DNA of 64,000 nt, taken from positions 289,345 through 353,344 of the forward strand of contig CAVUID010000012.1 of NCBI GenBank assembly GCA_963741495.1. Reading direction: 5' to 3'. Numbering within the stretch: the stretch's first letter is position 1; every line of letters starts with the position of its first letter. The notes under the pieces were generated by a model. It made no database searches, had not been told where the DNA came from, and saw only the letters and a list, made by a program, of their open reading frames with translations. This document shows, one piece after another, positions 1-8,039 of this stretch. Made by a program: the position numbers and the translations under genes. This DNA comes from Sulfurimicrobium sp963741495. GTDB lineage: Bacteria > Pseudomonadota > Gammaproteobacteria > Burkholderiales > Sulfuricellaceae.

Positions 1-1032
1 ATCCACATACTGGGCACAGCAGGCATAACCCTGCTGTGTACCGGCCTGATTCTGGGCTCACAAGCAGCACTCCGGGCATCGCTGCCTCTGCTCGGAATAG
101 CGCTCCCAGCATTCGCGGCGCTGACCTTCTTCACCCTGCGCAAGGCACAGGCACAAAACATGACGGCCCGCGCCATGCGTCTGGCGGTACTGATGCTCGC
201 AGCGACCGCCATTCTCGGCCTGCTGCTCTTGAGCAACCACGCCTATACCTGGTGGCTACAGGTGCGCGAACCTTTCACCAACCTGCATCTTAGCTGGGGC
301 CTGCTGGGCTGGGCCGGACTACTGGTTGTCGGCGTAGCATTCCAGGTAGTCCCCATGTTCCAGCTTACCCCCGCCTACCCCCGCCTCATGTCTCGCTGGC
401 TCGCTATTTTTCTTTTTTTGCTTCTGCTCCTGCTGCCACTCAGCCTGAGTTTTCCGGCTTTGCGACTGCCGCTGGGCATCGCCCTGTCAGGCGGACTTGC
501 CTTGTTTGCCATTACCACCCTGCGCCTGCAAAGTCAGAGGAAGCGCAAGATGCCGGACGTGACCATGAGTTTCTGGCGCGGCGGCATGCTGTGCCTGCTG
601 CTCGCCATCGCCCTCTGGCTGGCGGGGCAAATTTTCCAATGGGGGGGGAGCGGGAAATACGGGCTACTGCTGGGACTGCTGATGATCGTCGGTTTTGCCA
701 TGTCGCTGGTAAACGGCATGCTCTACAAAATTGTGCCGTTTCTGGTGTGGTTTCACCTGCAAAGCAAGCGCAAGCCGGGAGAACCCATCGCGCCCAATGT
801 CAGGCAGATATTGCCTGAAATTCGGGCACGACGGCAAATGTGGCTGCATTTCACGGCATTCACCGCGCTCATGGCAGCGGTATTGCAGCCTTCGATATTT
901 TTCTACCCTGCGGCCATGCTATTTGGCGCATCCAGCCTGTGGCTATGGCTGAATCTGGCATCGACCTGGCGCACATATCACCAGGTAAATACGCTCATCA
1001 AAAAATCCCGGCAAACGACTAACGCCGCGTGA
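1..1032 (+). CDS. Heme-copper oxidase subunit I-like / NnrS-like membrane protein, 5' end missing
   Basis: An open frame runs from base 1 to a stop at 1032 without an obvious start inside the window, so the N-terminus lies outside; the first internal ATG is at 160. The visible 343 residues are almost all hydrophobic, with about eight to nine membrane segments. A segment with the pattern NLHLSWGLLGW, followed by VVPMF, resembles the HxH-bearing helices of oxidase-subunit-I-like proteins found near nor genes, and a similar helix (HLHLNLFGFVG) occurs in the minus-strand neighbour at 1343-2467, so the two look distantly related. The role is not known; a part in NO or heme-copper metabolism is inferred from context only. 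Its 3' end overlaps the convergent DUF2249 gene by 14 bp. Confidence 0.6.
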   Translation: MHILGTAGITLLCTGLILGSQAALRASLPLLGIALPAFAALTFFTLRKAQAQNMTARAMRLAVLMLAATAILGLLLLSNHAYTWWLQVREPFTNLHLSWGLLGWAGLLVVGVAFQVVPMFQLTPAYPRLMSRWLAIFLFLLLLLLPLSLSFPALRLPLGIALSGGLALFAITTLRLQSQRKRKMPDVTMSFWRGGMLCLLLAIALWLAGQIFQWGGSGKYGLLLGLLMIVGFAMSLVNGMLYKIVPFLVWFHLQSKRKPGEPIAPNVRQILPEIRARRQMWLHFTAFTALMAAVLQPSIFFYPAAMLFGASSLWLWLNLASTWRTYHQVNTLIKKSRQTTNAA

Positions 1033-1273
1033 AATTAATCGAAATAAGCTCCGGCTCCCGCGCCACATACTGGATTTCAATTCCGTCGCCATATCGTTGC
1101 CGCATCTGCTCCAGCAGCGGCAGCGGATCGTGATCATTCATGAAACGCATGGTCTCGCCGGGATTAAGCGCATCGAGTGCGCCAAATATAGCCGCATGAC
1201 GAAAACGCTTGGCCACGCAGCGCGCATCAAAAGGGTAAATTGCTTCGGGTTGGAGGATATTGAACTGTGCCAT
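1019..1273 (-). CDS. DUF2249 domain protein
   Basis: An 84-residue soluble protein with no signal peptide. The core pattern (ALDALNPGETMRFMNDHDPLPLLEQM) is the typical DUF2249 signature, including the NDHDP motif at about residues 46-50. DUF2249 proteins often sit beside nor, nir and hemerythrin genes in denitrifiers, but no reaction is established. The start ATG at 1273 lies 60 bp downstream of a perfect FNR-type palindrome at 1333-1346, so oxygen or NO control is likely. It is transcribed in the same direction as the upstream membrane protein gene (70 bp gap) and converges on the gene to its left. Confidence 0.75.
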   Translation of the reverse strand: MAQFNILQPEAIYPFDARCVAKRFRHAAIFGALDALNPGETMRFMNDHDPLPLLEQMRQRYGDGIEIQYVAREPELISINFTRR

Positions 1274-1332
1274 CGCGACTTCCTTAATGCATGATTAAAT
1301 CAGTAGGGTATAACGTACAACAGCGCACCTCC

Positions 1333-1346
1333 TTGATCAAAATCAA
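1333..1346 (-). promoter_or_regulatory. FNR/Dnr-type box upstream of the DUF2249 gene
   Basis: TTGATCAAAATCAA matches the TTGAT-N4-ATCAA consensus exactly. It lies 60 bp before the DUF2249 start and overlaps the last codons of the preceding membrane protein gene. Confidence 0.65.
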
Positions 1347-2467
1347 GCTTGCCTAGATTGAAGCACAACCCAACCAGCGGCCAGCACCAAAGGCAGCAGC
1401 CCAGCCAGCGCCAATACAGCTCCCCAACGTACGCCTGCCAGCACCAGCAGGCCAGCAGCCAGCAACAGGAGCGCCCTTGCTCCGCTGCCATAGGTCAACC
1501 GCCAGCGGGCCTGAACATGCCACTCAGACTGCCGTCCCGGCCTGAGCCAGAGCGGAAGCAATTGCCCGACGGCGCCACTCACCAGCGGGAACAAAAAAGC
1601 AAAAACCAGCAGGTGTCCGGCAGCGGCGGACGCTACCCAGCCAGCGGCATGCAAACCGCCCGCCAAAAGCGCCATGAAGTAACCCACGCCTGCCATTGCG
1701 AGCATTGGGGTCGCGCCATGCCATGAAAATATTCCGACACGGAAGTTCAGCAGCCAGGAACGCCCCAGGCGAGCCAGTGGCACCAGCCACAGCATTAGCC
1801 CGAGCCAGGACAGGAGCGGCAGCCAGGCAGCGCCGAAGCCGATCAGCAATGTTCCGCCCAGTGCGAACGGAAGATCAGCCCGCAACCGCCCTGCCGCACC
1901 GGGATCCGGTCGCCCTGCAGCGGTTGGAAGCAGAACCTGCAGGGTTCCAATGGCAGTCAGACCGACGAAACCGAACAGATTCAAATGCAAATGCAGTCGC
2001 TTGAATGCCAGCGCCTGCTCCGGCCACAGGCCCATCGCCACCACCGCCAGCAGGCTCACCGCCAGGCAAAGCAATGCCGCCAGATACCAGTACACGCCGG
2101 GATGAGGACTGCCCAGCGCCGCCTTGGTACGCATCCACTGCCAACCCGCCAGACGAGCGACAACAAGCAGCGCAAGCAAAGCCGCAAGGAGGCGAACAGA
2201 TGCGGGCAGGTTAAAGGCAAAAAAGGCTGTCGCCAGCACCCCGGCCTGCCAGGCCAGACCAGCCAGCAATTCAACCTGGCGCGCCGCCCCTCCGGTTCGG
2301 GTCAGCACCGGAACAAAGTGGGTCATCGCCGCCATAATCATGGGCATCACGCCCAACGCAAAAACCAGATGAATGTGGACGGCCCGGTGCAGATCCATGA
2401 AAAGCGGCAACACCAGTGCGCCCGCCATCGCCAGAACAGCCGAAATGACCAGAAAGACCAGAAGCAT
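1343..2467 (-). CDS. Heme-copper oxidase subunit I-like / NnrS-like 12-helix membrane protein
   Basis: A 374-residue polytopic membrane protein with about twelve hydrophobic segments. Conserved-looking histidines lie in helices: HRAVHIH near residues 27-33, THFVP near 50, HLHLNLFGFVG near 160 and HLLVFAFLFP near 285. This is the layout of the subunit-I-like family that includes NnrS and related proteins near norCB. NnrS-type proteins are heme and copper membrane proteins tied to NO stress; whether this member binds metals is inference. The gene is divergent from norC, and the 239 bp between them hold an FNR-type box at 2549-2562 that could serve either gene. An AGGA motif nine bases before the ATG supports the start. 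Confidence 0.65.
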   Translation of the reverse strand: MLLVFLVISAVLAMAGALVLPLFMDLHRAVHIHLVFALGVMPMIMAAMTHFVPVLTRTGGAARQVELLAGLAWQAGVLATAFFAFNLPASVRLLAALLALLVVARLAGWQWMRTKAALGSPHPGVYWYLAALLCLAVSLLAVVAMGLWPEQALAFKRLHLHLNLFGFVGLTAIGTLQVLLPTAAGRPDPGAAGRLRADLPFALGGTLLIGFGAAWLPLLSWLGLMLWLVPLARLGRSWLLNFRVGIFSWHGATPMLAMAGVGYFMALLAGGLHAAGWVASAAAGHLLVFAFLFPLVSGAVGQLLPLWLRPGRQSEWHVQARWRLTYGSGARALLLLAAGLLVLAGVRWGAVLALAGLLPLVLAAGWVVLQSRQA

Positions 2468-2520
2468 GTAGATAATTCCTCACAAAACCCACGCCATCAT
2501 AACGCAGGGTCAAATAATCC

Positions 2521-2546
2521 TTGATAAAGTTCCCTAAGCGTATCAA
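2521..2546. promoter_or_regulatory. Wide inverted repeat in the norC divergent promoter
   Basis: TTGATA and TATCAA half-sites are separated by 14 bases. The half-sites match FNR halves but the spacing is too wide for one FNR dimer, so this may be two half-sites or a site for another regulator. Confidence 0.3.
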
Positions 2547-2548
2547 CC

Positions 2549-2562
2549 TTGATCCACGTCAA
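2549..2562 (+). promoter_or_regulatory. FNR/Dnr-type box, norC divergent promoter
   Basis: TTGATCCACGTCAA fits TTGAT-N4-ATCAA with one mismatch. It is 145 bp upstream of norC and 82 bp upstream of the divergent membrane protein gene. Confidence 0.55.
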
Positions 2563-2706
2563 GGATTCGGGCGTCATGCTCGGTTAGTCTTTGCCTGCCG
2601 CGTTCCAGGCGATTCGTTACGCGGCTGCCCGTCACGAACACCTGCGGGAAGCGGTAACACGTAAACAGCCTGGAACCCAATAACCACAAGCTAATCAGGA
2701 GGTAAT

Positions 2707-3132
2707 ATGAGCGAAACATTTACCAAGGCGATGGCGCGGAACATCTTCTACGGGGGAGCTGTATTCTTCTTCCTGTTGTTTCTCGGCCTGACCTTTGACA
2801 CCATGCAGCAACTGCCCAGTCGGGACCATCGGGAAAATATCACCGATTCGGTCGTACGAGGCAAGCACTTATGGGAGACAAACAACTGTATCGGTTGCCA
2901 TACTCTGCTGGGAGAAGGCGCATATTTCGCTCCTGAACTGGGCAATGTCTATGCCCGCCGTGGCGGCCCATTCATCAAGGCATGGATTCAGTCCCAGCCT
3001 ACCGGCGTACCAGGCCGTCGCCAAATGCCGAATTTCAACCTGAACGACCAGGAACTGGATGATCTGGTGGCTTTCTTCAAATGGACCGGAGAAATCAACA
3101 CCGCCAAATGGCCGCCGAACATTGAAGGCTAA
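2707..3132 (+). CDS. norC: Nitric oxide reductase cytochrome c subunit NorC
   Basis: A 141-residue membrane-anchored monoheme cytochrome c, the electron-accepting small subunit of the NorCB nitric oxide reductase (2 NO to N2O) facing the periplasm. One hydrophobic anchor spans about residues 12-30. The heme c motif CIGCH is at 61-65, and M107 in RRQMPNF is the likely axial ligand. Length and layout match NorC throughout. An AGGAGG ribosome site precedes the ATG by five bases. norB follows after 45 bp, so the two are surely one transcript. An FNR-type box upstream suggests induction under low oxygen or NO. Confidence 0.97.
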   Translation: MSETFTKAMARNIFYGGAVFFFLLFLGLTFDTMQQLPSRDHRENITDSVVRGKHLWETNNCIGCHTLLGEGAYFAPELGNVYARRGGPFIKAWIQSQPTGVPGRRQMPNFNLNDQELDDLVAFFKWTGEINTAKWPPNIEG

Positions 3133-3177
3133 ACCGGCGCATGTCCAGATTTAATTAAAGGTTTAGGAGGAATTAAC

Positions 3178-4557
3178 ATGCAATATCAATCCCAAGCGGT
3201 GGCGAAGCCTTACTTCATTGCCGCAATTGGCCTGTTCGTCGGACAGATCATTTTTGGTCTGATCATGGGCTACCAATATGTCGTCGGTGACTTCCTGTTC
3301 CCGGAGATCCCCTTTAACGTGGCCCGCATGGTCCACACCAACCTGCTGATCGTGTGGCTGCTGTTCGGCTTCATGGGTGCGACGCATTACCTCATACCCG
3401 AGGAGGCCGAAACCGAGCTGTTCAGTCCCAAGCTGGGCCTGCTCACGTTCTGGGTCTTCCTGGTTGCGGGTGCACTGACCATCGTTGGTTACCTGATGGT
3501 GCCTTACGCCACCCTGGCCGCAATGACCGGAAACGATCTCCTGCCTACCATGGGCCGGGAATTCCTCGAGCAACCGCTGATCACCAAGGTCGGCATCGTG
3601 ATCGTGGTTCTGACCTTCCTGTTCAACATCAGCATGACCGTACTGAAAGGCCGCAAGACCTCGATCAGTCTGGTTCTGCTGGTTGGACTGTGGGGTCTGG
3701 CCATTTTCTTCCTGTTCTCCTTCTACAATCCATCCAACCTGGTGCTGGACAAGTACTTCTGGTGGTGGACCGTGCATCTCTGGGTGGAAGGTGTGTGGGA
3801 ACTGATCCTGGGTGCAATGCTGGCCTTCGTGCTGATCAAGGTAACGGGTGTTGACCGCGAAGTGATCGAAAAATGGCTTTACGTCATCATCGCCATGACC
3901 CTGATCACCGGCATCATCGGTACCGGTCACCACTACTTCTGGATCGGTACGCCTGAATACTGGCAGTGGTTCGGTTCCGTGTTCTCTGCTCTGGAACCCA
4001 TTCCGTTCTTCATGATGACCGTGTTTGCTTTCAACATGGTGAACCGTCGCCGTCGCGAGCATCCCAACAAGGCTGCCACCCTGTGGGCTCTGGGAACCGG
4101 CGTGATGGCATTCCTCGGCGCTGGCGTGTGGGGCTTCCTGCACACCCTGGCTCCGGTGAACTTCTTCACCCACGGCACGCAGATCACCGCCGCCCACGGT
4201 CACATGGCGTTCTACGGCGCCTATGTGATGGTGAACCTGGCCATGATCTCCTACGCCATGCCGATGCTGCGCGGTCGTACCGCCAACTCCGGCCCGGCAC
4301 AGACCATGGAAATGTGGGCGTTCTGGCTGATGACGGTATCCATTGTGTTCATCACCCTGTTCCTCACCGCTGCCGGCATCCTGCAAGTCTGGCTGCAGCG
4401 CATGGGTGACACACCGATGGGCTTCATGGCTGCGCAAGATCAGATCATGATCTTCTACTGGCTGCGTGAGATCACCGGCTTCGTGTTCCTGCTGGGGCTG
4501 GTGCTGTATATCTGGAGCTTCTTCTGCAAGAAAGGTGAAGCACAAGCAGCTGCGTAA
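3178..4557 (+). CDS. norB: Nitric oxide reductase catalytic subunit NorB
   Basis: A 459-residue integral membrane protein of about twelve helices that reduces NO at a heme b3-FeB centre. The expected metal ligands are visible: H53 (RMVHTNL) and the HGH motif at 340-342 for the hemes, and H200 in HLWVEGVWE plus H251-H252 in GTGHHYFWIG for FeB. E204 is one of the conserved glutamates of the cNOR type. The protein has no N-terminal quinol-oxidising extension, so it is the cytochrome-c-dependent kind, in keeping with norC just upstream. AGGAGG precedes the start. A strong terminator follows at 4571-4597, which may partly separate norCB from norEFQ. Confidence 0.97.
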   Translation: MQYQSQAVAKPYFIAAIGLFVGQIIFGLIMGYQYVVGDFLFPEIPFNVARMVHTNLLIVWLLFGFMGATHYLIPEEAETELFSPKLGLLTFWVFLVAGALTIVGYLMVPYATLAAMTGNDLLPTMGREFLEQPLITKVGIVIVVLTFLFNISMTVLKGRKTSISLVLLVGLWGLAIFFLFSFYNPSNLVLDKYFWWWTVHLWVEGVWELILGAMLAFVLIKVTGVDREVIEKWLYVIIAMTLITGIIGTGHHYFWIGTPEYWQWFGSVFSALEPIPFFMMTVFAFNMVNRRRREHPNKAATLWALGTGVMAFLGAGVWGFLHTLAPVNFFTHGTQITAAHGHMAFYGAYVMVNLAMISYAMPMLRGRTANSGPAQTMEMWAFWLMTVSIVFITLFLTAAGILQVWLQRMGDTPMGFMAAQDQIMIFYWLREITGFVFLLGLVLYIWSFFCKKGEAQAAA

Positions 4558-4570
4558 TCGTTCCTCCTGG

Positions 4571-4597
4571 GAGGGGCCCTCGGGCCCCTCTTTTTTT
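4571..4597 (+). terminator. Rho-independent terminator after norB
   Basis: A perfect 9-bp stem (GAGGGGCCC / GGGCCCCTC) with a 2-base loop is followed by seven T residues, 14 bp after the norB stop. Confidence 0.85.
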
Positions 4598-4607
4598 GCC
4601 TGAATAG

Positions 4608-5204
4608 TTGACTGTTTTGATAAACAAAAAACCGACACAACATGTAATCCACGCCACGCCCCCTGGCGATCTGGCGATCTGGGTTTTCATCTTCGCCGAA
4701 CTATTGGCTTTCGGCGTCTTTTTCGTTGCCTACGCCTTTGCGCGGGCAAACAATGTGGAGCTGTTCAACGAATCGCAACAGCACCTCAACCGCACCTCCG
4801 GCGCGATCAATACCCTGGTGTTGATCACCAGCAGCTATTTCATGGTGCGCGCGGTCGCGGCCATCAAGCAGGGACTGTCAAACGACTGCGTGCGCTGGAT
4901 CGCCTCCGCCATCGGACTTGGATTCGTGTTCCTGGCCATCAAGATCGCCGAGTTTAACGCCACGTTTGCCGCCGGCATCTCGCTCAGCACCAACACTTTC
5001 TATATGTTTTACCTGTCGCTGACGCTATTCCATTTCATGCATGTCATTCTCGGCATGGTGATTCTGGCAGCGATCATGGTAAAAGCCTTGCGCGGCGGCT
5101 ACTCAGCAGAAAACCATATTGGCGTTGAAACCGGCGCCTCCTACTGGCACATGGTGGATCTGCTGTGGATCATCCTGTTCCCGCTGGTTTACGTGATTCG
5201 CTGA
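4608..5204 (+). CDS. norE: NorE, cytochrome c oxidase subunit III-like protein
   Basis: A 198-residue membrane protein with five hydrophobic helices, of the oxidase subunit III family. The opening LAIWVFIFAELLAFGVFFVAY and the middle helix ending HFMHVILGM are typical. NorE is not essential for catalysis but supports NOR activity in other denitrifiers. No ATG is available: the frame opens with TTG at 4608 (or TTG at 4617), no clear ribosome site is visible, and the start lies only ten bases after the norB terminator. Translation may be weak or depend on read-through. norF follows after 10 bp. Confidence 0.85.
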   Translation: MTVLINKKPTQHVIHATPPGDLAIWVFIFAELLAFGVFFVAYAFARANNVELFNESQQHLNRTSGAINTLVLITSSYFMVRAVAAIKQGLSNDCVRWIASAIGLGFVFLAIKIAEFNATFAAGISLSTNTFYMFYLSLTLFHFMHVILGMVILAAIMVKALRGGYSAENHIGVETGASYWHMVDLLWIILFPLVYVIR

Positions 5205-5214
5205 AGGAACTTAA

Positions 5215-5517
5215 ATGGATACGCCGCACAAACCCCACTTCACCCGCGCCTGCACCCTTATCTGGCTGGCGCTGATTATCCTTACCTGCACCACCTACGC
5301 CATTGGCGAAACCGGCTGGAGCGGTACCGCAGTCATGCTTACCGTTCTCGGCACCGCAGTGATCAAGGTGGAAATGGTCGCCAGCTACTTCATGGGCCTG
5401 CGCCGCACCCGCTGGCTGTGGCGCGGCATTGTGCTGGGCTGGCTGATACTGGTATCTTCGCTGATCACCATTGCGTATCTGAAAACGGTCAAGCAGATAC
5501 ATGCTCTTTTGAGTTAG
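5215..5517 (+). CDS. norF: NorF, small membrane protein of the nor cluster
   Basis: A 100-residue protein with three hydrophobic segments, resembling oxidase subunit IV-like NorF proteins. The pattern VIKVEMVASYFMGLRRTRWLW is typical of the family. It follows norE after 10 bp, with AAGGAAC as ribosome site, the usual norEF pairing. NorF is thought to help NOR assembly or activity; its exact role is not established. Confidence 0.8.
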   Translation: MDTPHKPHFTRACTLIWLALIILTCTTYAIGETGWSGTAVMLTVLGTAVIKVEMVASYFMGLRRTRWLWRGIVLGWLILVSSLITIAYLKTVKQIHALLS

Positions 5518-5532
5518 TCTAAAACAGAAATC

Positions 5533-5592
5533 AACCACGGGGCTCACGGGGAAACCCCTCAAAACCCCGTGAGCCCCGTGCTCCCCGTGGTT
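5533..5592. repeat. Perfect inverted repeat in the norF-norQ gap
   Basis: A 16-bp arm (CACGGGGCTCACGGGG, 5536-5551) has an exact inverted copy at 5565-5580 with a 13-base loop. An outer pair AACCACGGGG / CCCCGTGGTT (5533-5542, 5583-5592) encloses it. It has no T tract, so it resembles a REP-like or mRNA-processing hairpin more than a terminator. Confidence 0.6.
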
Positions 5593-5611
5593 AACTTTTC
5601 GGCGACTGAAG

Positions 5612-6394
5612 ATGAACGATTTACCTTTTTACAAACCCCATGGCAACGAAATCGAGCTGTTCGAACACGCCTACCGCAACCACCTGCCGCTCTTGATCAA
5701 GGGCCCTACCGGTTGCGGCAAGACCCGCTATGTTGCGCATATGGCCGCGCGGCTCGGGTTGCCGCTCTATACCGTGGCCTGTCACGACGACCTCACGGCG
5801 GCCGACCTGGTGGGGCGCCACCTGATCGGCGACGGCGTGACCTACTGGAACGACGGCCCGCTCACCCGCGCCGTGCGCGAAGGCGGCATCTGCTATCTGG
5901 ATGAAGTGGTGGAAGCGCGCAAGGACACGACCGTGGTATTGCATCCGCTTTCAGACGACCGGCGCATCCTGCCCATCGAACGCACCGGGGAGATACTCGA
6001 AGCGCCACCTGAATTCATGCTGATCGTGTCCTACAACCCTGGCTACCAGAATTTTCTCAAAGGCATGAAACCCAGCACCCGTCAGCGTTTCGTCAGCCTG
6101 CGCTTTGATTTTCCGGAGGCCGAACTGGAACAGCAAATCATTGTGGGTGAAACTGGCGCCGATGCCATGTTGTCAAAGAAATTAGTCAACCTTGCCAACA
6201 GCCTGCGCGCACTCAAGGAACATGATCTTGAAGAAGCAGCCAGCACGCGCCTGCTGGTCTACACCGCCACCCTGATCGGCAGCGGCTTCGACCCGGTGGA
6301 AGCCTGCCGGGCCGCAATGGTGGAACCTCTTACCGACGACGAGGAGACCGCCGAAGCACTGATGGAGATCGTCTATGCCACATTTGGAAAGTAA
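5612..6394 (+). CDS. norQ: NorQ, MoxR-type AAA+ ATPase
   Basis: A 260-residue cytoplasmic AAA+ ATPase of the NorQ/CbbQ group. The Walker A motif GPTGCGKT is at 31-38 and the Walker B motif ICYLDE at 93-98; a sensor-like SYNPGYQ follows. NorQ works with the VWA protein NorD to insert or activate the non-heme iron in NorB. Here its partner norD is 15 kb away at 21093-22922, not next door as usual. The gene follows a hairpin repeat and overlaps the next gene by 20 bp. Confidence 0.92.
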   Translation: MNDLPFYKPHGNEIELFEHAYRNHLPLLIKGPTGCGKTRYVAHMAARLGLPLYTVACHDDLTAADLVGRHLIGDGVTYWNDGPLTRAVREGGICYLDEVVEARKDTTVVLHPLSDDRRILPIERTGEILEAPPEFMLIVSYNPGYQNFLKGMKPSTRQRFVSLRFDFPEAELEQQIIVGETGADAMLSKKLVNLANSLRALKEHDLEEAASTRLLVYTATLIGSGFDPVEACRAAMVEPLTDDEETAEALMEIVYATFGK

Positions 6395-6770
6395 TGGCGA
6401 TGCGCCAGGGCAAACACTTGCCATAACAGCAGAGGCGCTTTATATCGCCAATTTGCTGGTATTGCCCGGCCTGAGCTTCATCATCCTGCTCAAGCTGTAT
6501 TTCAAGCACCGCTCAAGCGCGCCCCTGCTCGCCATCTGCCATTTGAAACAAACCGTTTCCGCCAGCATTTGGGCTGGGATTTTGCTGGTAGTCGCCAACC
6601 TCGTGATTTTGCTGCTTGGCGGCTATACCTCGGCCAACACCTGGACGGTGCTTATCATCTACTTCACCACCTGCCATTCCACCCTGGTGTTGCTGGGCAT
6701 ACTCGGGCTCGCCAAGGCCATGGCGGGGCAGAAATTCATCTTCCCGCTGCTGGGCAGGCCATGCGAATAG
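6375..6770 (+). CDS. Small polytopic membrane protein of the nor cluster
   Basis: A 131-residue protein with about three hydrophobic segments (roughly 22-40, 60-82, 88-112) and a short acidic cytosolic start. It overlaps the 3' end of norQ by 20 bp, so it is translationally linked. I do not recognise a named family; the general look is that of small DUF4870-type membrane proteins. A role in the assembly or anchoring of the NOR machinery is possible but not shown. Confidence 0.6.
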   Translation: MPHLESNGDAPGQTLAITAEALYIANLLVLPGLSFIILLKLYFKHRSSAPLLAICHLKQTVSASIWAGILLVVANLVILLLGGYTSANTWTVLIIYFTTCHSTLVLLGILGLAKAMAGQKFIFPLLGRPCE

Positions 6771-6781
6771 TCAAAATCACT

Positions 6782-6856
6782 CACCACAAAGGACGCAAAG
6801 GTACGCGAAGGCAAAAAATGCTTGGTTCCCTTTGCGGACCTTTGCATTCTTTGCGC
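6782..6856. repeat. Dispersed AAAGGACGCAAAGG inverted-repeat element, copy 1
   Basis: AAAGGACGCAAAGGTACGCG on the left is mirrored by CCCTTTGCGGACCTTTGC on the right around a short loop. The same element, with closely similar arms, occurs at 54491-54583 inside the nirN 5' region. Confidence 0.6.
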
Positions 6857-6874
6857 TAATTTTTTGCTGGCTCC

Positions 6875-7867
6875 ATGTTAACAACCCAACAAAAGCGGCT
6901 TTTGTTCCAGGCCAGTTTCTTCATACTGTTCCTGCTGGCGCCGGTGTTCGACCTGTTTCGCCTTGACCTCAACCTCAAGCACTTCTTTTTTCTCGGCATG
7001 CACTGGACGCTGGGCCTGGACGATTTTATTGCCGGAAAAATAGATACCACTGAAGCGGCTATTCGCCTCGCCCTGCGTGCCGGCCTGCCGATTTTTGGCA
7101 CCATCGCACTGGGCGTATGGGTGTCATGGAAATATGGACGTCTTTATTGCGGCTGGCTGTGCCCACATTTTTCAGTAGTGGAAACCATCAACCAACTGAT
7201 GCGCCGCACAATCGGACGGCAAAGCCTGTGGGATCACCATGCCCTGCCGGAGAAAAACGCCGATGGCACGCTCACCAAAGCCAATCCGCTCTACTGGCTG
7301 GTACTGCTACCGCTGGTCATCGGCTTCGCTTTTCTGTGGGCCATCGCGCTACTGACTTACCTGCTGCCGCCAGCTGAAATTTACGGCAATCTCTGGAACG
7401 GGACGCTGACTCGCAATCAGAGCGTTTTTCTTGGTGCAGGCACGCTCGCCTTCTTCATCGAATTCATGTTTGCACGTCACCTGTTTTGCCGCTATGCCTG
7501 CGCCATCGGCTTGTTCCAGTCACTGGCCTGGATGGGCAACCGCAAGGCCATGGTGATCGGATTCGATCGCCGTCGTGCAGCCTCTTGCATTGATTGCAAT
7601 GCGGCCTGCGATAACATCTGTCCGATGCGCATCCGGCCGCGCAGCATCAAGCGCCTCATGCTCACCTGCACCCAATGCGGACAGTGCGCCAACGCCTGCT
7701 CACAGGTGCAGGCAAACAACCCGCGCGGCCCGTTGCTGAAATGGGTTCAGGACGAATGCTCGCTGGACAAGTCCGCACGGGATTTCGGCCATCACGAAAA
7801 TATTCCGCAATATTGTTTTGAACCTAATGCCGCATCGAAAAACAAGACAACAGCCTCTTCAACGTAA
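6875..7867 (+). CDS. NapH/NosR-like membrane polyferredoxin
   Basis: A 330-residue membrane iron-sulfur protein. Membrane segments lie near 10-25, 70-88, 140-165 and 183-200. The CGWLCP (92-97) and CRYAC (205-209) motifs are the paired CxxxC(P) signatures of the NapH/NosR/CcoG group. Two [4Fe-4S] ferredoxin sites follow: C238-x2-C241-x3-C245-x3-CP and C265-x2-C268-x2-C271-x3-C275. It lacks the flavin domain of NosR and the C-terminal Ig-like domain of CcoG. Its place between norQ and a cytochrome lipoprotein suggests an electron-transfer role linked to NO reduction or cofactor assembly, but this is inference. Confidence 0.8.
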   Translation: MLTTQQKRLLFQASFFILFLLAPVFDLFRLDLNLKHFFFLGMHWTLGLDDFIAGKIDTTEAAIRLALRAGLPIFGTIALGVWVSWKYGRLYCGWLCPHFSVVETINQLMRRTIGRQSLWDHHALPEKNADGTLTKANPLYWLVLLPLVIGFAFLWAIALLTYLLPPAEIYGNLWNGTLTRNQSVFLGAGTLAFFIEFMFARHLFCRYACAIGLFQSLAWMGNRKAMVIGFDRRRAASCIDCNAACDNICPMRIRPRSIKRLMLTCTQCGQCANACSQVQANNPRGPLLKWVQDECSLDKSARDFGHHENIPQYCFEPNAASKNKTTASST

Positions 7868-7979
7868 AAATCCCAATACAGCAGCATTTCATTGTAGATA
7901 AAACCTCATCGACCGCCGCTCTAGAATTCAATTACGCTCTCCAATACAAATGCAACCATGCTAAACAGTGTTCAAGGTC

Positions 7980-8007
7980 TTGATTTCTTGATGTGGTCTG
8001 TTATGCT
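7980..8007 (+). promoter_or_regulatory. Possible sigma-70 promoter of the cytochrome c5-like gene
   Basis: TTGATT and TATGCT are separated by 16 bases, ending 32 bp before the GTG start at 8040. The gap 7868-8039 shows nothing else beyond AAGAGGAG, a good ribosome site. Confidence 0.4.
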
Positions 8008-8039
8008 TTCAAGCTTTTTAGCAAAGAGGAGTTCGTGAC

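Noticed and set aside
3163..4638. Long minus-strand ORF (491 codons) opposite norB
   Set aside because: It lies fully antisense to a motif-complete norB, is rich in His, Gln and Glu as expected of a mirrored membrane-protein code, and has no family pattern.
6875..7867. CcoG or NosR identity for the polyferredoxin
   Set aside because: It lacks the Ig-like C-terminus of CcoG and the FMN domain of NosR, so only the broader NapH-like family is supported.
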